This document shows, in pieces, positions 19,523 through 29,558 of a stretch of 64,000 nt of DNA. Source of the stretch: Allomyces arbusculus (lineage: Eukaryota > Blastocladiomycota > Blastocladiomycetes > Blastocladiales > Blastocladiaceae); assembly GCA_027604705.1 (NCBI GenBank), contig JADHYV010000002.1, forward strand, positions 682,001-746,000, in the 5' to 3' direction. Positions within the stretch are counted from its first letter, which is position 1. Each line of letters starts with the position of its first letter. The position numbers and the translations under genes are program-made. A model generated the notes under the pieces. The model was not told the DNA's origin. It worked only from the letters and a program-made list of their open reading frames with translations, and did no database searches.

Positions 19523-21090
19523 ACGAGGGAAATACTTTAGTCCATTTTCTCATTATGGCTGACAGTCACGACTTTTGGTCACCGCTTTCAGGTTCCTCGC
19601 CCTTGGTTGCACCATCAGATCGTGCTGCGGAGTTTCCTGTCCTTTGCTTTTGTGCGCAACCAAGCAGAGGCTCTTCACGATTGTCGACAAACCTCGCCTC
19701 TTCTGACACCACTCCTCTTCTCAAGGCCGTTCTCAAAAAAGTTTGGTTAAAGTTCAGCAGACACCACAGACCAGGTTTTCATCCTGAACTCACGGTCACA
19801 AATCATGTCTCATAGCAGAGTATCGACTCCGCTGACACGGTTGGCGCTGTCGTCGATGACGTCGTCTTTCCACACGACCGCGCTGCTCCTGCTGGTGTAA
19901 AAGTGATGGCGATCCCGCTACCAAGGCGCCGACAAGATAGCCATTGAAATTAGCAGACGAGCTGCCAGCAACGAAATCACACTTTAGTGCAGCGTTTCGT
20001 TAGCGGCTTGAAGAAAGCGTGTTCGGACCAAATCTGGACTCTGTATTGATTATCATTCCACTCTGCCAATGCCCTCGGCAACGAACACAACGTTGTTAAT
20101 CCAAATCGTTCACGGACACATCAGGGCTGCCACTCGCGTGCCCGTTGACAGCACCCGAAGTCGCCTTGTACCGGCCGCGACGACGCCACTCCACAGGCGC
20201 GCGCTGTCGCTTTCGCACTCACATGCACCTCCTCTTCACCACATCGTCTGACCATCACCATACGCATCATTCCCGTCCCCACCCTTGCAAGCGCTCATGC
20301 CACTGCGGCACTTGCGCCAGACGGACCCGGCCCACACCTGCGGCGGCCACTTGGTCGCCGCAGCGCCGCCCACGTCCCCACCAGCACTGCTGATCGCGAG
20401 CGTCGGGCCGAGTGCAAACGCGACGTGGCCCGTAGCAACCGCGTCCTGGAGCACGGCAACCACCGAGCGGCTTCGTGCGCGAGAGCCGAGACGCGGTCCA
20501 TGGTTGATTGTTGAGCGGTTGGTCGTGAATTGGGAGTCGCTTGCAGCTGGCTGGCTGACCAGGTGAGAGTGGTCAGAAACACGTCTGTTAGCTGCCAGAG
20601 GGGTGCAGGTGCCGTAGCGTTCGCTGCAGGCGTGGAAAATTGATCGTCAAGAGGGGAGACGTATGAGCGGGGCCAGAGTATCGACAAAAGGTCATGATGG
20701 ATAGAGAGAAGATGCGATCCACAAGTAGTCAAATCGCGGTCGGTTTGCATCTCGTGGCCGTCAAGGGGCCATGGCGGACCTCGCCTTGCTGTTGGATTGC
20801 TGGTTCCGTGCGCTTCGCGTTGTCCACGGCCTGTCCGCCCGGTTTGGGCTTACGGCATCGTGGGCCGCTCACGTTGACGACGAGTTGCAAGATATGGAGT
20901 TGCTATTGCTCAACGGATGCCAGTGGATGCTCATGCTTGTTACTTTGTGGTTCCAACGTTGCCCATCATGAGGATTGAAATTTTTGCCAAGCATCACCAT
21001 CCATCACCAGCGGTCCACAACTTGCTGCAAACCAAGCTTCACGCCAACTTAATCCTGCTCTCGTCCCCCGTTTGCCGTCCGAGACTTGCC
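19523..21090. other. Gene-poor interval with relic sequence
   Basis: About 1.57 kb between the AAA+ gene and the acidic protein gene. It contains one ISG12-like relic (listed separately) and a short coding-like plus-strand stretch near 19.82-19.93 kb (SIDSADTVGAVVDDVVFPHD) without start or continuation. A 66-codon plus-strand ORF at 20771-20971 has no recognisable relatives. Confidence 0.4.
20240..20470 (-). pseudogene. Probable diverged ISG12-like fragment
   Basis: The minus strand reads VVAVLQDAVATGHVAFALGP followed by TLAISSAGGDVGGAAATK. It lines up with the second half of the array's ISG12 core (LVATMQAIGATGAVALSPAI then AAAGAVVGASVASAAAK). The first half (GIAAGS..MS) and any start codon in frame are missing, so it is probably a decayed dispersed copy, 6 kb from the array. 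The similarity is Ala/Gly-rich and could be overread. Confidence 0.45.
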
Positions 21091-21996
21091 ATGGCTACCT
21101 TCCCTGCAAGCATACGTCTCGCAGTGCCAGCGCCGGTACCAGTGTCCACGCCGTCATGGCCCGACGGCAATACCATGGACGAGGACAAGACAACGAGGAC
21201 CATAGTAAATGATCAGGCAGATGTTTCCGGGGACCAAGGGCATCAGCGGGCTCGCCAGTTTGCTGAGGACCAGCAGCGTGATTCCGTAGCCGACTCAGAG
21301 CCCATGGACGAGGACCGTGCCCCACCAACACCAAGCGCTGTGTCGTACCCGGCAGCGTCACCGAGGCCCGGCAACGATATCCCCATGTCCGAGCCATTTG
21401 TCCCCGCACATTTTGATAGCACGGCCCTGGACGATGCCGTGGACCTTGACGACGACGTTACTGCGCTCGCCCTCGCCGTATCCGCAGCGCTCCCACCCAT
21501 GGGCACCGAGTATGACGACCACGGCGACGCAACCGGCGCTGCCAACGATCACTTTGAAGCCCCTCCCTCCGCAGCCGCTGCGCGCCCCGGCCCGGACCGT
21601 GACGCTCTTGCTGCTGCTCTCGCAACCGACGCGCCGCGTCCCGTGCAAATCGCGACTGCCGCGCGACCGCGGCTAGAGTCGGCAATTGACGCCGCCGTGG
21701 CCGCTGCGGGTGCACCCGATGCCGACCTTGACAGCGTCCGACGTGCGGTCCTGCGCGATGTGGACGACATTCTCGGTTTGCTGCTACGGTCCGGGTCGTC
21801 GGCAAGTGAGTCGGTGCTGCTGTCGCGCGTACTCGCGCAGCTGGACCTGCCGCGGTTCCGCGACCGCCACGTGCGCGCGCTGGCTGCGGCCGTGCCGCTT
21901 GCGAGTGCCGTCGACCAAGCGGTCGACGATGAGGTGGATGCGGTCGTGCGCTTGATGCGCGAGGTAGTCGAGGAAAGTGATAGGCAGCGTGTTTGA
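21091..21996 (+). CDS. Hypothetical acidic protein with C-terminal helical region
   Basis: 301 aa, intronless. The ATG at 21091 (MATFPASIRLAVPAP) was chosen because upstream in-frame sequence, which includes another ATG at 20968, reads like non-coding flank. Residues 1-190 are disordered and acidic with repeated PMDED/TMDED-type motifs (NTMDEDKTTR, PMDEDRAPPT). Residues 190-300 are predicted helical (LDSVRRAVLRDVDDILGLLL, SESVLLSRVLAQLDL, VDQAVDDEVDAVVRLMREVV). Not recognised; no catalytic motif. Third-position GC supports coding. Confidence 0.6.
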   Translation: MATFPASIRLAVPAPVPVSTPSWPDGNTMDEDKTTRTIVNDQADVSGDQGHQRARQFAEDQQRDSVADSEPMDEDRAPPTPSAVSYPAASPRPGNDIPMSEPFVPAHFDSTALDDAVDLDDDVTALALAVSAALPPMGTEYDDHGDATGAANDHFEAPPSAAAARPGPDRDALAAALATDAPRPVQIATAARPRLESAIDAAVAAAGAPDADLDSVRRAVLRDVDDILGLLLRSGSSASESVLLSRVLAQLDLPRFRDRHVRALAAAVPLASAVDQAVDDEVDAVVRLMREVVEESDRQRV

Positions 21997-22989
21997 TCAG
22001 AATCCGAATGGATGCCACTTTCCGTTCTCATTGGCGACAAGTGCACAGAGTCAGGGCCTCAGAGGCCATATTCGACAGAAAGACACATAATTTTCTTGGG
22101 GCGTGACACGCGCTCATCGCCGCCCCGGGCAGCCGTTGTGCAAGGCACTCCTGTCGAGCACCTCCATCTGGACATGCAATAATGCATCAGATCTACACAA
22201 CGGATGGACAGTGAGACCGGATGGGTGGCTCACCGGACCCACCCAACAAAGAACGGCTCCGGAGTTTTGGCGAGTTTTGGCCAGATCAGCATCATCCTGG
22301 CCGCGCGGCGGCCAATTTGTTCCAGCACACACCTCTCGCTCTCCCATGCTTTACATCGGCATTTACCTGTCGCCCGTTTGAATGGATTCCCTGCACTGTC
22401 AAAGAGCCTGAAACCCCGCATGCGTCCTGCACATTGTGGCGTCCCATGGCCCAACAAACTCGACAAATCAAGGGATCAACATGAAATTTGCTGGCCGCAG
22501 CCAGGCATTATTTCCGTATACATGTCCAAGCATGGTCCATGTTCGGCGCTCGAAATTCGTTCATTTCAAAGCGCGCAGCCATGGTGCTTGGTGGAGAAAT
22601 TCCATGTCAGTCCTGGCCTCTCCACATCAGTTGGACCTGCGACACGGAGCAACACAAAGCAACACCCGAGAGACCAGAGGCATCAAAAGATCGATCAAAG
22701 CCCACGATCCCGCAGCGCCAGCGGTGCACGCTGCTGTGAAAGCTGCGATGCCGCGAGTCCCGCCCGCAATTCAAATCGCTCGTTCCAAGAAGGAGCTGCA
22801 AGAACTCCAACTGGACCAAACAATCCCTGCGCAGCTGAGCCATTAAAGGCGGACCAGAGGAGCATCAAATGTCATCAGCTGGCGGCTCTGAGCTCACCAA
22901 GACGGTGTCTGTCTCCTGGCGTGCAGCGCAAGCATGTCCCATCGACCCGTTCCGAGGCAGCCACAGACATTGCTGACCTGGCCGCCTTC
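21997..22989. other. Intergenic, no supported gene
   Basis: About 1 kb of lower coding potential between the acidic protein and the C2 relic. Several overlapping open frames exist, none with consistent composition or a recognisable family. Confidence 0.4.
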
Positions 22990-23205
22990 CCTCAAGCACA
23001 TCACCTTCACGGTCATTGTTGCCGACGGACTCTACAAGCGCGATGCCGTCCGTACGCTGTACGCGGGTGACTTTCCTGATCTGCTTCCGCGCCGCGACCA
23101 GGCTTCCCGCACCCGTTTGCGACGTGACCGTGGATGGCGCGCAAAAGCAGTCGACGGTCATCATCAGACGGTTGCTCAACGCATACTGGAAAGAGTCGTT
23201 TGAGG
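22990..23205 (+). pseudogene. Relic of an RSP5/NEDD4-type C2 domain
   Basis: The plus strand encodes [17 protein letters not shown], then an intron-like gap with a GTACGC donor and an ACCAG acceptor (about 23054-23102), then RFPHPFA, then in another frame VTVDGAQKQSTVIIRRLLNA and YWKESFE. Yeast Rsp5's C2 domain contains [20 protein letters not shown], then VDGEQ.. and LNPYWNE.F, so the order is exact. A one-base frameshift between the FA and VTVDG blocks breaks the frame, and WW and HECT domains are absent. The retained intron shows a DNA-level duplication rather than a processed copy. The parent gene is not in this window. Confidence 0.75.
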
Positions 23206-23276
23206 GGCATGAAGACGAGGAAAAGGCCCATCACCACGAAGACACAACCCAGAGTCCATAATTTAGACCGCTAATA

Positions 23277-24713
23277 TTACAAAATCTTTTCGCGATCGTT
23301 GGGCGCCATTACATAGATTTTGCCCGAGCGGTCGCGGCGCACAGTGCACACGGCCAAGGGGCGCGTCGGATGCCAGCGCACACGCTCCAGCGACGAGGTG
23401 CTGGAAGACGAAAGCACAGGCATGGTGAAGGCCGGCAGGCCTTGGTTGACGGACCACTAATGTGAAGTTGGGTGGAGAGGGATCAGTCGAACGGTCTGAA
23501 TCAAAGCTCTGAGACAGGAGGATGTACAGACGGACCGTGGGAACTGAGCCCGCGTCGGCAGCGGCCGAGAGAAACTCTCCATCGTGGGAAAAAGAGAGGC
23601 AACGAATCGATTGACTATGGGTGCGGCCAGTTAGTTCCTCATCTCGTGCACAATCGGCGGCAAGAAAAAAGAGAAATACGGACTCTTCGTCGTATTTGAG
23701 CACTCGTGCAGGCAACATCGTGTCGCGCTCGTAGAGCGTGACGAGAGAGTCGTGGCCGCCCGATGCCACATATCGTCCCATTGGGTCGAGCGCGAGCGCC
23801 GTGCATGGCCCGAGGTGAGCGACCACGGTCTGCGAGACCGTGCCGAGATCGCGCAAGTCATTGACCTGGATGGTGCCGTCCTCGAGCCCAAGGAGCACAC
23901 GTGGGCGATCTGGCAGGACCGTGTCGACGGCCGTGGCGTTGACTCGGGTTGAACTCGTGTAAGATGAGAGCGGGCGCGAGGTCATGCGCGGGTCGATGAT
24001 TTGCACGACATTGTTGGCAAGCGAGACGAGAATTGGCCTCGCCGCGGTCGAGGTATTCGAGGGTTGCGGGATGTAGGAGAGGGAGACGGGCGTGTGGCCA
24101 AGGGAAACCGAGGTCGAGGCTATGGAATCCGTAATTGGGTGAGCTGCTGGACAAGGCCGTGAGCTCACGACGTCAAGAGCGACGTACGCTTGGCCTGACG
24201 CAAGTCCCACAAGTCGAGACGGCCAAGGTTCGAGCCAGTTGCAAACCCGTCAGGCATGCCCGCAGTATTTGCAGCTGCCGCCGCTGCTGCCGCGGCAGCG
24301 GATCCTGCCCTGCCCCCCTTGGCGGGAGTTGCCGGTACGCTCGCTGTCGACTTCCCGCGCGATCCCGGCCCCACCGCTGGACTTGCGGCGGTATAGCGCG
24401 CAGCGGCAGGCCCAACCGACGCGAGCGTTCCTGCAGGCGGTTGCGGCCAGGCGAGCGCCATAATGCACGCGCCCTGGCCCACGTCAAACGACATGCTAGC
24501 CGACGACGAACGCCCGCCCGTGATCAGGCGGTCGGTCGACCACAACTTGATGTGCCGGTCCTCGCCAGCCGTGGCCAGGTAGCGACCGTCGGCCGACCAC
24601 TCAGCGACCGAGCACCCACCGCGCGATTGCGCCTGGAACTCGCGCGCATGGCCGCTCTTGAAGGCGCCGACGTGGCGAATCGTGTAGGTGCTTGGGGTCG
24701 CGACCGAAAGCAT
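23277..24713 (-). CDS. THOC3: THO complex subunit 3 (TEX1), WD-repeat mRNA export factor
   Basis: 406 aa from four exons: 24713-24188, 24119-23684, 23614-23536 and 23456-23277, with introns of 68, 69 and 79 nt. THOC3/Tex1 belongs to THO/TREX, which couples transcription to mRNP export in the nucleus. Evidence: the first repeat CSVAEWSADGRYLATAGEDR, IKLWS, then LALDPMGRYVASGGHDSLVT and IRCLSFSHDGEFLSAAAD, which match the THOC3 blocks FDPMGKYFATGSADALV and VRTLSFSHDGK, and a final VRWHPTRPLAV (human TVAWHPKRPLL). A Gly/Ala-rich insert (AKGGRAGSAAAAAAAAAA) lies between repeats. The ATG at 24713 is preferred because the frame's upstream extension is promoter-like. The donor of the last intron (GTCCGT) is the least certain join. 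Divergent from CTF18. Confidence 0.8.
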
Positions 24714-25127
24714 GGTGGCGACGCGAAGAGGGTCGAGAGGGCGCCGAGCGCGGGTAGCGTGCTGGAGTGCGCAATCGCAAGAGCGTGCTGGCAGTTGGCG
24801 CGTGGTGCAGAGCAGTCGTGCAGTATCACCGACGACGTTGTGGTCGGCATCAGTCAAGATGCGCGGTGGGGCGTGCGGTAGACTTGGCAGCGGGTCGAGG
24901 ACAGGGCTGGCGGCCGTCTGACGCGCCCTCACGCGACCCCGTCAAGTCGGCCCACCGCACCGCACCGTCCTGCTGTCGCTGTCAAGTCGTCGTCGGCAAC
25001 GAATTTCTCCACATCCCGTCAAGAAGTTCACCCCCAACACTTGCTGCAGAGACAGCGCGCGCGTCGGAAATTCCTACCAGCCCGAGCGTCTTGCACGACC
25101 GACGCGAGTACACTCTGCTCTATTGCC
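24714..25127. promoter_or_regulatory. Divergent intergenic region, THOC3 / CTF18
   Basis: 414 nt between the two start codons; both promoters must lie here. No known motif was picked out. Confidence 0.5.
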
Positions 25128-28100
25128 ATGAGCGACCCATCCCTTCCCAGCACGCCCATCGCGCGCAAGCGCCCAGCATTTTTCCTATCCGACGACGAGG
25201 ACAGTCCAAGGAGTACACCAAAGCGGTTACTCGGCGTTGCGCCTGGCTCTGCGATCCGTGCGCGCGACTTGCCCACCGGGGTCGGGTCGGCGCTCAAACG
25301 ACCACGAATGAACAGCGATGTCGCGGCCGAGGAGGACCAAGCCCCAGCAAGCCCATCATCTGCGCCGTCTCCATGGACGTCCTTTGGTGGGCGCGACCGG
25401 GTCCGACCCGCCAACGACACGGCACGCCGCCTGTTCGGCGACCTGCTCGGCAGCGACGACATCTTGCTGCCTCCTGTGGCCGCGCCTGCCGCTGCGCCAG
25501 CTGCACCGCCACCAATTCCACTGGCAGCGCGCGACGCATTCGATACGCCTGTCGACGACACGCAGGCGCTCGGCATGCTGCACCCGTTTGACGGCGAGGA
25601 CACGTTCTTTGACTTTGACGATGGCGACGGGCTCGACCTCGACCTCGAAGCGCAATTGGCCATGGAGGCCGAAATGGCGCTTGAGCAGGAGACGCAGGCG
25701 CAGAACACGGTCGCGATCCCAGATGATTCGGTCCTACACGAATGGGACCAGGACGACACGTTCACAATCCCACCTGCGGGTCAAGGCAGCGTGCCGCGCA
25801 ACGAATCCGATCCCAACGGCCTCCAGCTGCACCTTGCACCCGACACGCTCACTGCCCAACCTCCCGGCTGGCTCCTTGCCTCTTCCCCACCTCGCGCACC
25901 GCTCGCGCGCGCTCCAGGCGTGTTCGACATTGGCGATTATGACCTCGACCTGACGCCGGCCTCGAGCCAGCTCGACCCAGCGGGTCGCATCCCGTCCTGG
26001 GCACGCGTCGCCAACTACCGCTCTCCTCCGACCGACGGCGGGTTCGTGCAGGCCACGCTCGACAACGGCACATACCTATTCTTCCCGAACCGCACTCCGA
26101 ACCCAAACGACATCAATCCGCGCCGCGTCAATATGCAGCTGCTCTCGCGCGACGTCTACGAAATGCTCAATGAAATCACTGAGCAGGAGGCGCGCGACTT
26201 GACGCGTGTCGAGCCGATGATGGTCGATGGTGTGGTGCCGCGCAGGAAGTCGAAGCGCGTCGAGACGTCGCTGTGGGTCGACCGCTACCGGCCGAGCCGG
26301 TACAAGGACTTGGTCGGGGACGAAACGGTCGCGCGCGACGTGCTCGCGTGGGTGCGCGCTTGGGACCATTGCGTGTTTGGGAAGAAGCTGCCGCCCAAGA
26401 AACCTGATCCACAGCCGCAGCAGCAATTCGGGTCTGGTTCTGCCTCAAGTCCCGCCTCGGCCGCCAAGAGCGGCAAAGCTCCATTCACCAAGTTTGCCAA
26501 CGACGAGTACAATTCAGGGTCGGCGATTGACGAGCGCGACCCGCTACACCGCCCGTTCAAGAAACTGCTCCTGCTCACGGGCCCACCAGGGCTCGGGAAA
26601 ACAACACTCGCGTCGGTCGTGGCGCGACAGGCCGGGTACGACTTGGTTGAGATCAACGCGTCCGACGACCGCACGCAGCGCAGCGTTCAGGACCGGCTCA
26701 CCAATGCGCTCGATGCCAAGTCGCTCACCAAAGGGACCGTAAGCAGCCAGCCGAAAATGGTCGTGATTGACGAGATTGACGGCGCCGCCGCGCAGTCGGA
26801 CGCGAGTTTCATCAAGACTCTCGTGCAAATGGTCGAAGCGGCGAATCGGTATGGCGCCAAGTCCAACTCGTCGTCGGCGGAGATTGACGGGGCTGCGGGT
26901 AAGTCGAAACGCGGCGGTGGAGGCAAGAGCGCAGCAGGCATGAATCTCGGCGCGCTCCTGCGGCGACCGATTATTTGCATTTGCAACGACCTGTACGCGC
27001 CCGTTCTACGCCCGCTGCGGCAGGTGGCCAAGGTCGTGCACATGCGCAAGCCCGCGTCCACGATCCCGCTTGTTCGGCGGCTCGCTGCCATTTGCGATCT
27101 CGAAAACGTCAAAGTCGACCAGAAGACGCTGCACTGGATTGCGGAGCACACGGATGGCGATTTGCGCGCGTGCCTCAACACGCTGCAGTTTGCCAAAGCG
27201 CGCTCCGCGACCAATACCGGCGGCAGTGGGAGCAGCAACAATACGCGCGCGCCCGTGATTGTATCCAAGGACGCGCTCGTCGCGACGCACGTCGGGACCA
27301 AGGACCAGTCTCAGTCCCTATTCGGGATCTGGGACGCCATGTTTTCCGCGCGCGCGGCCGACGCGCTCGCGCGACACGCCGGCACCCCGACGACCCCGCT
27401 CTCCGCCCTCGTGCGCGCCATCGAGACCAACGGTGAGTACGACCGCGTGGCCACCGGGTGCCACGAGTACTACCTCCGCGTGCGCACGCACGAGCTCGAC
27501 CGGTACGCGAACGCGTCGTCGACGCTCGTGGAATTTGATACGGTCTTGCACCGCGGGATGCGAATGCAAGCGCCGCTCGTCTCGGGCGCGGCGCAAGAGT
27601 ACGCTCCGTACGTGCTCGCCGCGATCCACACACATTTCCGCGGTGGGATGCTGGCCGCGACGTCGGCGGGGACTTTGGGTGGTGGGAAGGGCGGCCGTGC
27701 CGAGTACCCGCGCGCTGATTATGAGGCGTTTTTGCGGCAGCGTGCGGCACGTGGGGTGGCCGCGGCGGTCGCGCATGCGGCAAGTCCGGCACTGGTTGAG
27801 GCATGGGCTGGGTCGGTGCGACGGACGGTGCTGGATGTTGTGAGTCCATTGGCGAGGATCGTGACGCCGCCTAACTTGAGGCATGCGAATCCGGTCCTCA
27901 TGCCGCCGGCCGAGCGCGCACGACTTGATGGGGTTGTTGCGGTGCTGGCGGCACTGAATGTGCGGCTGGTTCCAGAGACGGTTGATGGGATTCGCACATT
28001 CCGGTTGGAGCCGTAAGCCCTTTTTTGATCCGAGAAATGCTGTGTTTCGCGGTGATTGGGACTAACGGTGGACATCACAGGCCGATCGACTTGCTTTGCG

Positions 28101-28495
28101 ACATGGCTATCACGCGTGGCAAGCTCAAGGCGTTGCTGCCCGCCAGCTTTCCGGTTCGGCAGCTCATTGCACACGAGGCCCGTTACATCATCACTCCAAT
28201 CCATGGCGCGCGGATCAGACCTAACCGATCCATCTCGCACATGTAGATGGACGCCAAGGCCATTCGCCGTGCCGTGGACGGTGGTGATATTCAGCAGCGC
28301 ATCCAAACGCAGCAAAACAAGGTGGACGTGGATTTCTTTGGCCGCCCGATCGAGCCCAAGATCAGCAGTACGCCCGGCGGGACCAAGGTCGAAGCCAGAA
28401 ACAGGCCGCGCGTGTTGCCCAAGATCCGATTCCAGTTTAATGAAGGGTACTCGAACGCGGTGCGGAAGCCGGTCGTGTTCAAAGACCTGATGTAG
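25128..28495 (+). CDS. CTF18: Chromosome transmission fidelity protein 18 (alternative clamp loader subunit)
   Basis: Large subunit of the CTF18-RFC complex that loads PCNA for cohesion and replication checkpoint work. Exons: 25128-28012, 28081-28177 and 28247-28495, giving 1076 aa. N-terminal 370 residues are acidic and disordered. Then WVDRYRPSRYKDLVGDETV, Walker A GPPGLGKTT (about residue 485), EINASDDRT, Walker B VVIDEIDGA, sensor 1 ICNDLYAPVLRPLR and GDLRACLNTLQFAK. The first exon alone would end at TFRLEP, where other CTF18 proteins continue; splicing restores RLEPPIDLL, FPVRQLIAHE and the family's closing block FQFNEGYSNAVRKP. Intron 1 is 68 nt (GTAAGC..CACAG). Intron 2 (69 nt) joins in frame only with a GC donor (GCCCGT..TGTAG), so its exact edge is tentative. 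Confidence 0.9.
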
Positions 28496-29558
28496 GGAGA
28501 GGAAAATACAAATCCTTGGCATCGCGATGCATTGTTGCACTCCAGTTTCACCTTCAGTCATCAAGGAAAATGGCCGCCCACATCACGACGGATCTCGTCG
28601 CGGTGGAAGTGACCGTCAAGCATCCCCCTGGCGGGTAAAGTCTGGAGAACCAGGTGGAGTCTTGGGGCGAGCATCTCAGTTCGACAGCCGTGATTTCAAA
28701 ATTGCTGACGTGGGCATGGTCAGCCATTTTGTTCAACTCCATCAGCGGCTCCAAGCGGTCAGAAATTGGCCCTCGCCTTTGGACAGAAAAACAATTAAGG
28801 GGTTTACATCAACAGACAAAAATGGACAAGTTAACGAGGAAACATCTGCCAGCCATCGGGCGACGGATCGTCCTTGGCCAATGAAACTGCCCATGGCGTT
28901 TGGGCTCCTACGAATCCTGCGGTCGGTCTAATATCCGTGGTACTTGTTCGGTTGCTGTTAGGTGAGGTTGCTGTTAGGTGACGTCCACATATGGCCCAAG
29001 CCATAACAAAACGCCCACAAATGGTGTCTGTGAAGGGCGCCCGAACCCAGTTGGCCGTGAAGCAAAGAGGCTCGAAGAAATCCTGCGTCGCCGCCAGCTC
29101 CTGTTCAGGGTGCAGCGTGTTCAAGTCCTCGACTGGTACTTCGAGTGTGACGGGGGGGGGGGGGGGGGAGGCATTGTGGCAGCACAAGGGCTGGGGCTGT
29201 AGGTGAGGAAGAATTGGAGCAGGGTGTTGATGATGGACCAGGGCTGCCCATAGGTTTGTGTTGGCGGCATCACTGGAGGCATGAAAATCTGGCACGCTCT
29301 CGGCGTCCACCCGTGCGCAGGCGCCTCGGAAGGGTTTTGATGGGAGCGCCGGACCAAAGCGCTGGCATTCGACACTCTCTCAACGTGAATGCCGTCTGGT
29401 TGAGCGCCATCAGTCATTTCAATGCGAGACGCTCTGTGCGAGACGTCGTGACTCTCGCATGACGCTGATCACTTCGCGTCGGGCGTCGTCGCGGTGCTTT
29501 ATCTCATCGCTGCGCTTCACCACCACCCACGGCCAACCCACACACCCTTGCCGCCAGT
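28496..29558. other. Intergenic region with small repeats and a 17-G run
   Basis: About 1.06 kb between CTF18 and IFT122. It holds two tandem copies of a 16-mer GGTTGCTGTTAGGTGA (28950-28981) and an unbroken run of 17 G (29152-29168). The minus strand around 28.96-29.13 kb reads coding-like (EVPVEDLNTLHPEQE; FEPLCFTANWVRAPF) but lacks a recognisable family or a clean start and may be a gene relic. Confidence 0.5.

Noticed and set aside
28013-28018. Stop codon of CTF18 directly after TFRLEP
   Set aside because: The TAA is part of a GTAAGC donor. The family's conserved C-terminal block lies on downstream exons.
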